Source: Dryas octopetala (Eukaryota; Streptophyta; Magnoliopsida; Rosales; Rosaceae). From it: DNA of 64,000 nucleotides. Below are positions 10,565 through 23,849 of the stretch, piece by piece (the first letter of the stretch is position 1; every line of letters starts with the position of its first letter). The stretch lies in assembly GCA_963921425.1 (NCBI GenBank), contig OY992833.1, positions 24,848,698 through 24,912,697 on the forward strand, read 5' to 3'. Made by a program: the position numbers and the translations under genes. The notes beneath the pieces were generated by a model. The model did not search any database. It was not told the origin of the DNA and was given only the letters and a program-made list of their open reading frames with translations.

Positions 10565-13500
10565 ATGACGATGTACGAGCCTATTAAAGGCTACGAAAAT
10601 GATGAAGAGCGTGAAATGGCGTTGAACAAGATTAACATTGATGAGGAGGATGCTGATGTTGAGATGGCCACTCAGATCTCCAAATCGAGATCCGTCTCTC
10701 CCACCGCCGCCGCCATCGCCTCCGCCGTTGGTGGTGGTGGTGCTACCAGGATCAATATTTTACATGAAGATCAGGCCTCATTATCTTCCAAGTTAATCCA
10801 CCTCCAACGCCAACGCCAACACCAACACCAACACCAACACCAACTCCAACAACGCCTTGTTTCGCTCGACGTCTTCCGCGGACTCACGGTTGCGGTAATG
10901 TCTACTTACTTTCCTCTCCTCTCTTCATTTGGTTTTCATGTATTTTCACAACAAATTAATAATTAATGCATTTGTCTAAAATTGTTTTTTATGGGCTTTC
11001 ATTGCCGGAGCGATTAGCAGTATTTACATGTTGCTAAAGCCGAACCACCAACTTTAGTGGAGAAATCGCTTTTCGACGCCGTAAAATTAAGAATAAAACT
11101 TTATTTAGTGATACGACATCGTTTCGTTTCGCTTTTCTTATTAGCCTTTTTTCCTAAGCATAATTGGTTCAGGACCTCAGGTTGCTTTGTTTGTTTGTTT
11201 GTTTGTTGGTTCAGTCTAACCGTCAACAAAAAAGATTAATAAGTTTCAGTGTTACTCCTAGTATGACCATAGGATGAACGGACGTCTCTGTTTAGTTGAA
11301 CTTGCTACTGTTTGATAAATTAACACGTCACCTTCCTAATATAGGAAAAACCCAAACAAACCCCCAAAATAGAATTTGTTTAGTATTCTACTCCATATTT
11401 TCGCTGGTTGCGTTTCAAATAACGTTTGGTTGGATTCTCATTCTCATCTTGAGAAAACAATGAGAGATCATCATTGATTGGCACCCCTCTTTTGTAGGCA
11501 TCAGGTTCTGGATCAGTCTATTTTTGAAAGTCCTTATGCGGCAAGATATTTGTATGCATGGATCGAATAAAACAAAAACCTCCTTATTGTTTTTCTCCAT
11601 TTTAAATCCACGTCTAAAACAGATATGTCCTTTCCGTTCCTGCCATTGCCAATCCAACATTTAATAACTATTTTTCATTTTCTTACCCAATTGGTTTGTA
11701 AGATCTGGATTCAGATTTCAGATCTATACCGAAATTCTTTGAACCCTTTAACCAAAAGAAAGAAAGAGATTAATATCATTTTGCTTTCTGTTACACTTGT
11801 ATAGTTTGTTCCTAGACTTTTAATTTGAAAAATTAAGGACTCTGATTTTTTTAATTTTACTAATTAAGGTTTTTCAGTTAATTTATACATTTTTTATCTA
11901 AATTTTTGAAGACAAAATGGTTTTTTATATTTAGATCTTATCATTTTTTCTCTTTTATTTCTCATTAAATTTTGGTTAATCTCGACATTTTAGATAAAAA
12001 ATGTATAAATTGACAGAATAATTTTAATCAGTAAAATTAAAAAAATTAGGATCTTTAATTTTTTAAATTAAAAATTTAGAGAACAAGCTGATACAATACA
12101 TGTATAATAATAATCTAGAAAATAAAATAATATTAATCTCTCAAAAAAAATCATAATCATTATGTGCCACACCAAACGTCTCTGCCCTGTTCCTTCCAAT
12201 GACCAGTTGTCAGGATTCATTTCAGAAGCATCACCCCATAAGCAAGCAATCGCTTGCTTTTTATTATATCATTGATGAGGAGGTCCATGTACTGTGCACG
12301 TAAATCACATCTGCAGGCAGATCTGCTTCTAGCTTTTTTCTAGTAGTCTTCCTTTAATCTGATATGTTGGGCCAACGCTATCTTATCTGACATTTATTGG
12401 GGTCCAACCATAACTTCTGATCTATTCTGCCAATTACCTAGGTCGGCTAAAGCCCACAGTCAATCAGTCACTCAGTCACTGCCCATTGCTACTGGTTGGT
12501 CCAACCCTTGGGGTCATCAATCCATGCTTGTTGCACACATAAATTGCTTTGAATTGCCAAAAGCTACTCATTGCCCATTTAACCCTTCACTTTGAAACCG
12601 GTGCAAACCAGTTTTTGTATTTTCAGGACATGATGAAAGAAAAACTTACTTTTCAATTTTACTCTTATGCTAAAGATGATTGATGTTATACATTGATCAT
12701 CTAACGGTGAAAAATTATATCCTAAAAAAAATTGTGTACCCTTAAAACTCATTCAATGATCTAGGGGTCTGTTTGGTTCGGGGCATTGAATTATTAGGAA
12801 ATCAATTCCTATATTTTTTACGGGGAATGAAATGTAAGATTTTCATTTTTTTATTTGGTAATACTTTGAAAGTAAACCTGGAAATACTTTTTTGATTTCC
12901 ATTCTCATGTTTAGATTGTGCAATGATAGAAAATAAATGGGGTAAAATAGTCTTAGAAAAGCATCATTAATGATTTCCCATGGGAAGGGAAAACCAAACC
13001 AAAGTTGAGAGGAATGACTTATTTTCCCCATTTTGGGGGCATCAGTTTTTCATGAGTTAGAAGAGAATTTCTCATGTCTATGCTTACCAAACATGTGAAC
13101 AAAATTATTTTCTTATTTCCAAGTTTTCAAAACTTGAATCAAATGAGGTATAAAATGAAATTATCACATGCAGGTTGCCCGTATGTGAAAAGTTTTTTCA
13201 GAACAGAAAAGTGGATCAACTTTTAAATTTGCTCTGTTTTTCACCTTAACATTCCAAGTCATGCTTAGCAATGTAGCATTATAATGAAAGGAAGTGACTC
13301 AAAGCCAGAAGATGTTGTTGATATGCAGCTGATGATACTAGTGGACGATGTTGGTGGACTCGTGCCAGCTATTAACCATTCACCTTGGAATGGTTTAACC
13401 CTTGCGGATTTGGTCATGCCATATTTCCTCTTTATGGTTGGTGTTTCACTTTCACTTGCCTACAAGAGATTGTCATGTAGACCTATTGCGACTAGAAAAG

Positions 13501-15180
13501 CAATACTGCGAACACTGAGGCTTCTAGCACTAGGCCTTTTTCTTCAAGGTGGCTATTTCCATGGCGTCAAGGATCTAACGTTTGGGGTAGATCTTCAACA
13601 GATGAGATGGATGGGCATCCTACAGAGAATTGCAATAGCATATTTAGTAGCGGCATTGTGCGAGATTTGGCTAAAGGGTGATAGAAATGTGAATTCCGGA
13701 TCATCTCTGTTCAGGAAATATCAATTTCAGTGGTAAGTAATATTCATTAATGCTTCTAATAATGCTTGTATGGTTGCTACTTTTTTATTTGCTCAATTTT
13801 GAATGTATGTGACCTCTCCCCCTCTCGCTCAGGGTTGTGGCATTGATAATAACTGTGCTATATCTATCATTGCTATACGGCTTGCATGTTCCTGATTGGG
13901 AGTACCAAATTCCTACCAATTCCTCTGCTCCAAAAACATTTTCAGTAAGTTTTGATCATTTCTTTCTTGATTTTTTCCCTAACTTCTCCATGAAATGGTG
14001 TGACTGACTTTTTGTATCTTATCTCCATTTGGAAGGTGAAATGTGGAGTAAGGGGTGACACAGGACCAGCTTGTAATGCTGTTGGCATGATTGATCGTAA
14101 AATTTTGGGTCTTCAGCATTTGTATAGAAGACCAATCTATGCACGAACAGAGCAATGCAGTATCAACTCCCCAGATTATGGCCCATTACCTGCTGATGCT
14201 CCTACTTGGTGCCAAGCCCCTTTTGACCCTGAAGGACTTTTAAGGCATATTTTCATAATTTCTTAATTAATTGTTGAATCCCATTACATCACCAATTCAC
14301 CATCTTGAAAACATGTACTCTAGGTAGTTGATTTATTTATAATCCGTCTGTTTCTCAATTCTGTGCTTACCTTTGTGGTTGCAGTTCGGTGATGGCTATT
14401 GTTACCTGCTTGGTTGGTTTGCACTATGGCCACATCATTATCCATTTTAAGGATCACAGGGACAGAATTCTGCACTGGACTCTTGCATCCTCGACTCTTG
14501 TAGTTTTAGGCCTTGCCTTTGACTTATTTGGTAAGTGATCTCTTCACAAATTTCTGATATGTAAATGAGTATTGTGGTAATAATAATCGAAGTTGTGGCA
14601 TTTTTTTGTCATTAAATTATCTGCTTCTCTTTTTTTCAGGCATGCATATAAACAAGCCTCTGTATACATTCAGTTACATGTGTATCACAGCTGGTTCTGC
14701 TGGCATTCTCTTTTCTGCAGTTTACTTGATGGTAAGATATCTAGTCATGTGATGTGAAATCACCCTTTTCACAATTTCTTTTAATTCTCTCATTAACTTG
14801 GCATTGTCTACCATAAACACTTGAACTTACTGTCTGCTCAATTTGCACACTGCACCTTTTCCTCTTCTTCTAGTTGCTAACAAATTTGATTTTCCTGCAG
14901 GTCGATGTGTGCGGCTACAGGCGCCCAACTATTGTGATGGAGTGGATGGGGAAGCATGCTTTGATGATTTTTGTTCTTATAGCCTGCAATATCTTGCCAG
15001 TTATCTTCCTTGGATTCTATTGGGGGAAGCCTCAGAATAACATTGTAAGTCCTTTTTCTATTTCTTGTGTTACAAGTTATTTTCTCGTCCCAATGAATAT
15101 TCAATTATCTAGTGGCATTGTAATCTAAAAATATCTACCTTTATCTCTTGCAGCTTAGGTTAATTGGAATTGGAAAGTGA
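10565..15180 (+). CDS. Heparan-alpha-glucosaminide N-acetyltransferase-like membrane protein
   Basis: Exons 10565-10894, 13329-13732, 13833-13944, 14036-14244, 14385-14530, 14640-14731, 14901-15044 and 15154-15180 join to 487 aa. The N-terminal 90 residues are variable, with a Gln/His repeat. The family core starts at SLDVFRGLTVALMILVDD (ends near residue 117), followed by NHSPWNG with H127, the position of the active-site His in human HGSNAT, then several hydrophobic segments. Animal HGSNAT acetylates lysosomal heparan sulfate; plants lack heparan sulfate, so the plant substrate is unknown. Intron 1 is 2.4 kb. Intron 4 (14245-14384) appears to use a GC donor. The last exon has only 8 codons plus stop. 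An upstream in-frame ATG at 10481 is probably leader, as a leader intron (AAG|GTGATT near 10372) is plausible. Confidence 0.88.
12771..13110. repeat. Inverted-repeat insertion in intron 1 (hAT-type MITE candidate)
   Basis: The left edge reads GTCTGTTTGGTTC and the right edge, reverse-complemented, reads GTTCACATGTTTGGTAAGC. Both carry the TGTTTGGT motif common at the ends of small hAT-derived plant elements. The interior holds several 'aaattcc/ggaatg' motifs. No target duplication was recognised. Confidence 0.4.
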
Positions 15181-15798
15181 ATTGATAGAGGCCAACATAT
15201 TGGGTTATATGCATTGGAGGAGTGCGCAACCGCGCAAGTGCAATTTTTTTGGCATGGTAATGGACGGTAAAACCTAAATCCTTCAACTAATTTTGGCTCG
15301 TTGCATTGGAGATAAGAGAGAATTTTGGATTATGGAGTTTTATCTTTGTAGATGTGGCGGCAAAAACAGTCTCTCTCTCTCTCTCAATGTATTGGAGCTT
15401 TTGTGTATGTTGTGATGATTATGGGCCTTACTTTTTTGTATATGGGGCTTGAAAATTGTATGGGGAGACTTGAAATTGGGGTATTTTGTAAATGTTATAC
15501 TTTTAAGATATAGTTTTATCTAAAATACTTCAATGACAACATGCATTATTATCCCTCAGTTGGCTTGTTTCTACTTATGGCATGTGTGACACCTTTTAGT
15601 TTAGAAATATCAAACTGGTTTTTCATCTTCTGAATTTTGGTTACATAACCAAGTCCCAAAATCATGGTGAAGAGAAATTTGTTCTATCAGAAGGTGAAGA
15701 TTGTGGGTCATCAAACAAATAACAAAATCAAGTATCGAAACTATGGAAGAAGAAAACCATTAAAAGCTCAAAGACCACAGATGATTGTTGAAAAGAAA
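15181..15798. other. Convergent 3' intergenic region
   Basis: Lies between the stop codon of the HGSNAT-like gene and that of the DUF247 gene, which point towards each other; it must hold both 3' UTRs. A short CT run occurs near 15371-15385. No gene is seen. Confidence 0.6.
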
Positions 15799-17246
15799 TT
15801 ATGGAGTATGGTGTGGAGGGGGAGGAGGAACCATAGGCAGACAGGCACAGGGGGTAGAAGAATCATTTGGTGGATAGTAGTAAGGATATATGGAATATCC
15901 AGTCTGAGCTATGGTGAGGACAAAAAGTAAGAGTGCACCAATGAAGGATAGCATAGCCCACGGATTTCGGAAATAAGTGTGAATGAGATTGGCACGCCAT
16001 TCATTCCAAGGCTTCCTCCAGTAGTGATTGACCCTCTTTTGCACCTCATCAAGGCTGCTATCTGGGTCGAGTGTTATGTCTTTAGAGAGCGAGTTGAAGA
16101 GATTAGCAACTGCTTTGTCACTTCCCAGAGCATTTTGGATGATGCCTCTCGAGTGTAGGAGCGCGACGTCCCTCTGATTGTCTATGAGGTTGTCCATGAA
16201 GAATATATAGGATGTCACCTCATTGCCTGCCCCTACATGGAAGCGCTCAAATGCTATCAGATTCAAGAACATGGACTCAGTTGTATCATCCACAACAATG
16301 AGCGGGAGCCTTAGGATTCCCCCGGAGAATGAGATGTCTTTGAGGCTAGCTGTTTTGCTTCTCCTGAATCTGATTCCGGCTTCATTGAGCTCTGTTGCAG
16401 ACCGGATGATATCGTTGTGATGGTTCCCACTATGTGATCTGTGACGACCTGCTTTTTGTTGGGGGTCTTCTGGAAGCAGGCTTTTCCTGTATACATCCAA
16501 TAGGTGCACACACTTGCCCATGGTTAAGGGTGCTGTACCAGGAGAGCAGAACTTGAGTATGAGCTTGATCACAAACCCTTCATCCTGTGTGAAACAAAGT
16601 AGCTATAGACATTAGCATTATTGCTAAATTAGAATCAAAACTAGCAACACACTAATAGATTGATATAATATTTTAGTTTTACCTTTGCTTGATGGCTCTC
16701 AACCGCCACAAGCTTGTCAAGAACCAGCATTGGCAACTGGTTCTCAAGCATTAACATGTCACGCTTGATATATGGCATGAAATGCAGTTTCCCGTGGTTG
16801 CTGAAGATAGGATCGCTGGGAGCATAATCATCTAACATGTGTGAAGAAGTCCGTAAGATTTCAAGCATGAAACAGCCATCCAGAATCATGAGTTGCAAGA
16901 ATCTAGGTGTATCATCTCTCCACTCGGGGTCAAGCGGATTATAGGAGTCCTTCAAATCTTGCACCACTTCAGCCAGTGCCTTGACAAACAATTCAATGGG
17001 TTTTCCACATCTTCTCAGGAAATGAAGCAGGGTACGGTGCTTGTGCTCCTCCATTGGATTCGAATGATCGAAATGGTAAGGACCAAAAGAGACTGCCTGG
17101 GGCTTGTAGGCCTTCTTGTTTAGGTCTGTGACGCAGGCTGGTAGTTTGCATATTGACCCCTTCTTCCAGTGCTTCTCCTCTGTTGAAAGATCTTGCATGT
17201 TCTCAAGGTCTTCATTAACTCGGATAACCCAATTCATGTCTGCCAT
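15799..17246 (-). CDS. DUF247 (UPF0481) protein
   Basis: Two exons, 17246-16683 and 16584-15799, separated by a 98-bp GT-AG intron in phase 0, give 449 aa. The family signature is clear: near residues 33-57 the run ICKLPACVTDLN...YKPQAVSFGPYHF, then the conserved DDTPRFLQLMILDGCFMLE and ENQLPMLVLDKL blocks. A single hydrophobic segment near the C terminus (AMLSFIGALLLFVLTIAQ) is followed by a Tyr/Pro-rich tail. DUF247 proteins are plant-specific and mostly of unknown function; some members at grass self-incompatibility loci act in pollen recognition, but nothing here supports that role. Membrane anchoring by the C-terminal helix is inferred. Length and architecture are complete, so the gene is probably functional. 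Confidence 0.9.
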
Positions 17247-19257
17247 TGATCCTCTAGTTGCTCACCAATACCAACAGACTTGATACTACTACACCTAACT
17301 CATTCTATTCCATTCCTTTTATGCCTTGATTCTTTTTATTCTTGCTTTACTAACAAGACATTCTTTCAATTAAGACTGTCACATGTCTAAAGCTAAAGTG
17401 ATCAGGAATTCCCCTAAACGACAGCCATGCGCATAACACAACTGCAAAGTACCATCCCATCAACCAAGACTACAGAGTCTACGACATTCCTTTCTTGGTA
17501 CAAGTAAACGTTTCAGTCTTAAAGCATTAAGGTAGCTTATAATAGCTGTTAGTAAGATACATTTGATTCGTTTCCTTTCTTGAGGAACAAGTTTCTTTCC
17601 AGTTTAATACTAAAATACAAAATTATGCACATTGCACAACTTTTAGTGGAGCCACAAAAACATCATTATCAAATTGGAATATGAATAAGATAGAGTTACC
17701 CCCGAGCCAACAGGTCCCTTGTCTGAGATCGCAATCCATGACCGGCCGGCATCTTTTTCCTAAAACCCTATTCCCCGCGTTTTATATTAACTGCTCCATT
17801 GAACATGTGCCAAATCTCCCAGCTAAACCCAAGCCCAATTCTCATTAATGCGGATTTGGGCTATATTCCCATTGGGCCAGCAGTACAACCCAGCCCATGT
17901 AAGCTTGTAGAATGGGCTATGGAATATGCTGATGATTTGAATATGCCTCCACTCCACTGTAAACTGTAGTTGTCATTATTCCATGTGAATTCACATGTGA
18001 AGTTGTGAACATTGACAGTTTACTTTGATAATTTGGTCAGACATCGCTTTAAAATTCATCTAACATCTGTGACTTTTCTGCTTTCTCTCATCCCTATCCT
18101 TATTCTATTCAAAACTGTTGAGTGCTTTTGATAACTAGTGATTACCTAACATGATATTAGTGTTTTGGTTTTAGAGTTTACGGGTTCGAAATCTTTAACT
18201 TATACTTTCATTTTTGTGTGTGGTAAAATTAGACTTATATTGTGTTTTATTTATTCAAATTTTGAACCGTTATGAACATCTGTTTTTTTAACCTATTTAG
18301 ATATTAACATATATAGTGACACACCATTCAGTTGAATCTTACAACTAATAATACTCTATTCTATCTAATAATGCACCAACTGTTTACCAGATTACTTGTT
18401 ACCCAGAGTCTAATTCGCTGTTGCCAATTTGATCCGCGAAATCTGCTACTTTTGCATTAATAAGTGGCTCACTGTCATTTTCAATGCCTCTTCCACCTTT
18501 CACTTGTCTTTTGCTATAGATTAATTAATCTACACTATACAGTCGCCAATCTTTGAGACAGGAAAGTTTCAAAGTAGATATAACAACCCCTTTTCTCACT
18601 TGCCTCCCTAGTTTATTCCATTTTAATTACAACCTTTAGGATTCCAACTTCTTTACCAGTAGGTTCCTGAATTTAGCCATTTTTCAATAAACCATAACTT
18701 CTACACACATAATTAATTGTAAATTTGTAATGAAACGGACCAACGGTGCTTAGTGACTTAGTGACTAGTTTAGTGAGACATGTTATCACAGTCCTGCAGG
18801 AACATTTATGTTCCTTCAATGCATACCCTCTTTTATTATTTTTAGAGAAACTGAAGGGATGGATATATTATTTTGAAAGCACCAAATTTTGTTGTAACTT
18901 GTACTAGAGATCATCTTATCCAATTATTCCTCTTCTCAGTAGATTCATATCCCCCAAAATATATACTTCCAAAACATCTCAAAGTTCGAGCAACTCCACA
19001 GTACCTATGGACCTCCATGGTCGGTATGGACGAAAGACACCGACCCATCTGCCTCTTTCTTGTCAGACTCTTTTAGTTTTCAACTCTTTTTTGCTTAGTT
19101 GGATCATATTTCTGGGAATCAAGTTAAGTGCTTAGTTATGAGGGCATGTGCTGTTGTGCACACATCAATTTAGTCCATGTTACGTGCATCAAGACAGATC
19201 GGGCATCATGATAACATATTATAAATAAACTACACAGAAATTAACTATTGATTCATT

Positions 19258-19293
<36 letters not shown>

Positions 19294-19637
19294 CAATAGT
19301 TTGACATTAATTTAAGTACAATAACAACCGAATAAACGATAATAACACTCACAAGGAATGAGTACGTCCACATGCTTCTACTGGACAATACACCATGAAT
19401 TGATGATGAACACAATTAATGAAACCACATAAAATATGAATGTAGTAGACAAAGTACCCCTCAAACCCAAATTAATTAAGTGTCTCCTCCAATTCCGATC
19501 TGATTAATTAACCACACCTGCTGAAGCCTGAGGGGTAGTTTAATTAATTTTTTGAAAATAGTGTACTGTGTATGCGTGATGATAAGTATATTATATCATC
19601 AACTTAATTAAGCATCATATGATGGTGATGATCAAAT
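17247..19637. other. Intergenic, no supported gene
   Basis: Holds the DUF247 promoter side and the XTH 3' side. Site II-like motifs (TGGGCT/AGCCCA) cluster around 17868-17930. An (AAT)n microsatellite runs from about 19258 to 19291. Near 18190 the text GGGTTCGAAATC resembles a pol III B box, but I see no convincing A box. Confidence 0.5.
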
Positions 19638-21288
19638 TCATATGTCTCTGTCTCTTTTGCACTCTGGTGAGAGTGTTGGGTATCTGACCCTGTCAGTGCA
19701 GTAGTTGTAGATGGTGTATTTCTGGCGGACCCAGCTGAGCCTCCTCCATTGATAAGCATCAAGGTCTTGGAACTCCTTCGAGTCCCACCACCTCTTGCCC
19801 TGGGTGGCACAGTACTGAGCCTGCACCGAGGCCTCACAGCCGTCGATGTGGAAGCCCCTGTAGGATGAGATGAATGGAGCCTTGGACCAGTCTGTCTTCT
19901 CAAGCCCACCTCTAGTGGCCCAATCGTCAGCATTCCACAGGCTAGAGTAGAGCTTCATGGGTTGGTTGAATGGGAATCTCACTCCCAAATCTTTGCAGTT
20001 TTTGAACACCCTGATTGGTATGTCGTCCACCAAGAATCTGATCATCATCGCACATAAAAAGTTACACCCCAAATACCACCAAATATTATATATATATACT
20101 ACCAAACATGATTCAATCATCAATATCATATAAAAAAAAAGTTGGAGAAAAAAAAAAGTGGAACTCCTATTCCAATAATTTTGCTACCAAAAGTTTTGTC
20201 GGTCGAAAAACCACACGAGTTTTTAGTCAAAAAAGCTTTTAGGATTCATGTTCTTATTTTGTCGGGTAGTGTTCAATTTGAATTGAGAATCTGTGATTCT
20301 GTGATCTATTTGGCTATGGGTCAGTTTTGGTTTTCTCATTATCTCACTGGAAATTTATTTGTTTTATATATGGTTGTATGAGATGAACCAAAATTTATCT
20401 CACCATCACTGTGAATGTGATGATGATGGTTTTAATTTCCACAAAAATTGGTTTTTTAACAAGTGAGTTATAACATAGATAAACCACATTGTCTGCTATT
20501 TTGAATGCCATTAAGATCAGAAATAGCTGAAACAACTGGGTTTTAATGCATAATAGAAAAGAGGAATTTGAGAAAAATGAAGGGTTGGTTACTCACACAA
20601 TCTGATAGAGATTCCAGAGGACAGCGTAGGAGTGGTAAGCTGTAGTTGGGTCGAACCAGAGGTAAATCCTCTGTTCTCTGTCACCCTTTCCTCCTGTGAA
20701 CACATTGGTCTGCAAAATGTAGGGCTGCCCAGTCCTGTTTCCCAAGAACTCAAAGTCTATCTCATCGTGCTCTGCGTTTGTAGAAGATAGCTGCAAATGC
20801 AAGTAAATATGTGAGTCCAATATTCAATATCTAAGAAATTGAGCAACCATGTTATGTGATATTGAGTATTAGTAACACTCACATAGAAAGCAGTGACAGT
20901 TCCAGCAGAGTCACCAGGAGGCAACTTTATTTGCATATGGAAGTGGCCGAACAAGTAAGACCCTTTTGATTGGAAGCCAGTACCTTCCCACAATGAAAAC
21001 CAAGTACAAGTAAGAATAGAGCATAGCTAGTATGAAATTTCAAAACTTGTTTCCCAAAATATCATAAACAGAACATATAGCTGTTTGTGTTTTTGTACCT
21101 GTGTACTTGTCAAGATGGAGCTGAATCTCGTTTTCGTTGTTGAAGTACTTAATGTGATCAAAAGCCCATGTGGGCTTGTAGTTTCTGCCAAATGGCACTG
21201 CTACAGGCCTCTTTGGGGGAGCTCCCATTGTTGCAGACACCATAAACAGGAGAGTCACAAACAGAGTCCATTGCAGGTAAGAAGCCAT
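19638..21288 (-). CDS. Xyloglucan endotransglucosylase/hydrolase, XTH4/5-like
   Basis: Four exons, 21288-21099, 20983-20883, 20790-20597 and 20037-19638, give 294 aa, the normal XTH length. The product is secreted to the wall, where it cuts and rejoins xyloglucan (GH16). A signal peptide covers about residues 1-21. The catalytic motif [10 protein letters not shown] is at 105-114 with nucleophile E107, D109 and acid/base E111, followed by the N-glycosylation site N115-R-T typical of the family. The C-terminal XET_C region contains [11 protein letters not shown] and the ending ECKRDRDI. Sequence blocks such as [15 protein letters not shown] place it with Arabidopsis XTH4/XTH5, from memory of the family. 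An in-frame ATG 18 codons upstream (21342) is possible, but the start at 21288 gives a cleaner signal peptide. Nothing is broken. Confidence 0.93.
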
Positions 21289-22661
21289 TTTTCTCTGCAC
21301 AAAAACAAAAGGGAGGTTCCCAGCAAAGATCAAAACTAGCACACACTAGCTTGAGAGTACTTGAGAGAGGGTACTTCTAAAAGTTTCTCAAAACAACATG
21401 AAAACTGTATGGAACTTCAAGATTCTAGAGCATTACCTCTGCAGAGAGAGATAGAGAGAGTGAGATATTTGAGGTGTGATGAGGAAAAGTGGAGGAGGGG
21501 AATCCCTTTTTGTAGAGTCAGATTTTTATCTACATTACATAATTGAAGGGCATGTTATTATGAGATTAATATTAAAATACTACTAGCAGGACAGCTGTTC
21601 AATTATTTTTCTTTTGTCACAGAGGAAGTGACTTTAGACAAAATAGAAAAATGTGCTTGAAATTGAATAGTTGTTATGGACAAAAGGCTTGAAACATATA
21701 GGACAATTCAACTAAGTTCCACTCTCTCTATTCCTATATCTGTGTCTGTGTGTCTGTGTTCTTATGTTTGTGGTGAATGTGAACTGAGAGCATGGGCATG
21801 ATGACCCACTGCCATACTGTAATATTTCTTTGCACCGAACCTAGGCCAATATGTGGCCATGGAGAAAGTAGAGCTCTTACACTTTTTGTCTTTTTATCCA
21901 TGGACTGCAATCGGCACAGCTAGCTCTTTGCGTGAATTTGGGGACTGTTTGCCTGCTCTGTACTTACTAGCAAAGAGTTATGGTAATCATCATTCACGGG
22001 TTGGTTTTAATGATCCAATTGACCAATTGTACACTTTGTAACGAGACCATTAAAAACCATTCAACAAATATTAATATGCAATAACAAATATTAATGAAAG
22101 CAGCCAGTCAAAGATGAAAAAAATATCTAGCTCATTCTGTGAGTAACTTTATAGCTTTTGGGCAGAGGGTCCTGATCAAAATTGGATCACTAGGACTATT
22201 CAACTTGAAACTTTACCTAGCTAGCTACGACTACTCATGGATGCTATTACCTTGTTTTCTTTATTCTTACCCAAGGCAGCATGGAAAAGTAAATGCAGAC
22301 TCGGTACAGAGCATGCGATATTTTAATTTTGTTATCCAACACACACAGAAAATAGCCAAAGAGGAAGATAATAATACTTATTATGAGGCCCCAGATAGTT
22401 GTGAATTTTAATGCACGTGCAGGCCATAGCTTTAGACTTTAGTCTTTTCCCTTATGACAGGATAACACATGTACTCTATATATAATACATTATACATACC
22501 CATGAAGTTAAAATATGGTGCCCATGAAGTTAAAATATGGTGGAAGTTCAGATTTCAGAACAATTTTGTTTGCTAATTTATTTGTATTACTAAATTAGTA
22601 GCACACAGAGAATGGATTAATATATGGGAAAGTTCAAATTGCTGGGAGGTGTGCCACGCCA

Positions 22662-22663
<2 letters not shown>

Positions 22664-22716
<53 letters not shown>
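22664..22716. repeat. (CT)n microsatellite
   Basis: An uninterrupted CT dinucleotide run of about 53 bases, long enough to be polymorphic. Confidence 0.95.
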
Positions 22717-22717
<1 letters not shown>

Positions 22718-23849
22718 GGCTCTAGCTAGTCTTCCCTAGGATAACATAAACAGTTAAACACACAAGGCACAAGGAGGGATATGGACGAGGAGGACACAAC
22801 AAAACAGAGAAGAAGAGGAAGAAAGCCAGAAAGGGGAGGTGCACATTGAGTTGATGACTTTGAACATTATCATGTGGATGGTCTGCAGACTACCAACAGT
22901 GGCAACCTGAGCACATGACATGAATCCGCTCAATCCACATAATCTAATTTAATGTCAATGCACTTTAAAATCCAATCCTAATAATCCAATATACTTGTTC
23001 TAGGATAGGGATGTCAATCATGTCATATACATTTACATACTTATATGAAGAGACTTCAAGTGAGGATATCCTCATATTAAAAAAAAAAAAAATAGAATAT
23101 CAGTATTAGGGACTATTCGATAATAAAATTTAATAATTGAAATTGTTTATGTTTTAAATTATTTTTTAAGAATTATTCTTATAAAAAATTAATCAAATTA
23201 AAAATTATTTGATTATTCAACTTGTATAAATAAATATTTATCAGATAAAAACTAAAATTATGTTGCAATTTGTTAATTACATGACTAAATAATTTTTGAT
23301 TTAATTAATTTTAAAAATGTTCTAAAATATGAATAGTTTCCGTTATTGAATTGTAAGCTTATAGCTCTGAAATAAAATGTTCTCTTTTTTCTTAACAATA
23401 ATGCTAAAAGAAACTATATTTACAGTACACGATATAGTATTAAAATGTAGTATCAAATCATTCTTACATAAAGTTTCCTATTTATATATAATCTGATGTG
23501 ATCTGATGTGATGTGATGTGATGAAATCGTGCCACCTGTTTGTTAGGATTTGATCGTCAGCTGATTGCCTGATTCAAAACTACAACCTTTTTAGTTTGGA
23601 ATTGTGTTCCAGCTTAGCTCTATGATATAGAAAACTCGAAAGCTGTCCTTGCCAAAAAAAAAAAAAAAACTGAAAAGCTGTCCTCCTTCTCCTCCAGTTG
23701 TAAATTGTCAGATTTGGTTGCCAGCCAACCAGCCATATTCATTATTCATTCATTTCATTATATTATATATCTTTTGTTTTCTTCTCTTCTACAACTGACA
23801 AGCCAATTATCCCTTCATTCATTAATTTGGCCGATGATAAAATAATAAA

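Noticed and set aside
18120..18290. Possible tRNA-derived SINE, because of a B-box-like GGGTTCGAAATC
   Set aside because: No convincing A box, no poly-A/T tail with target duplication and no second copy in the window.
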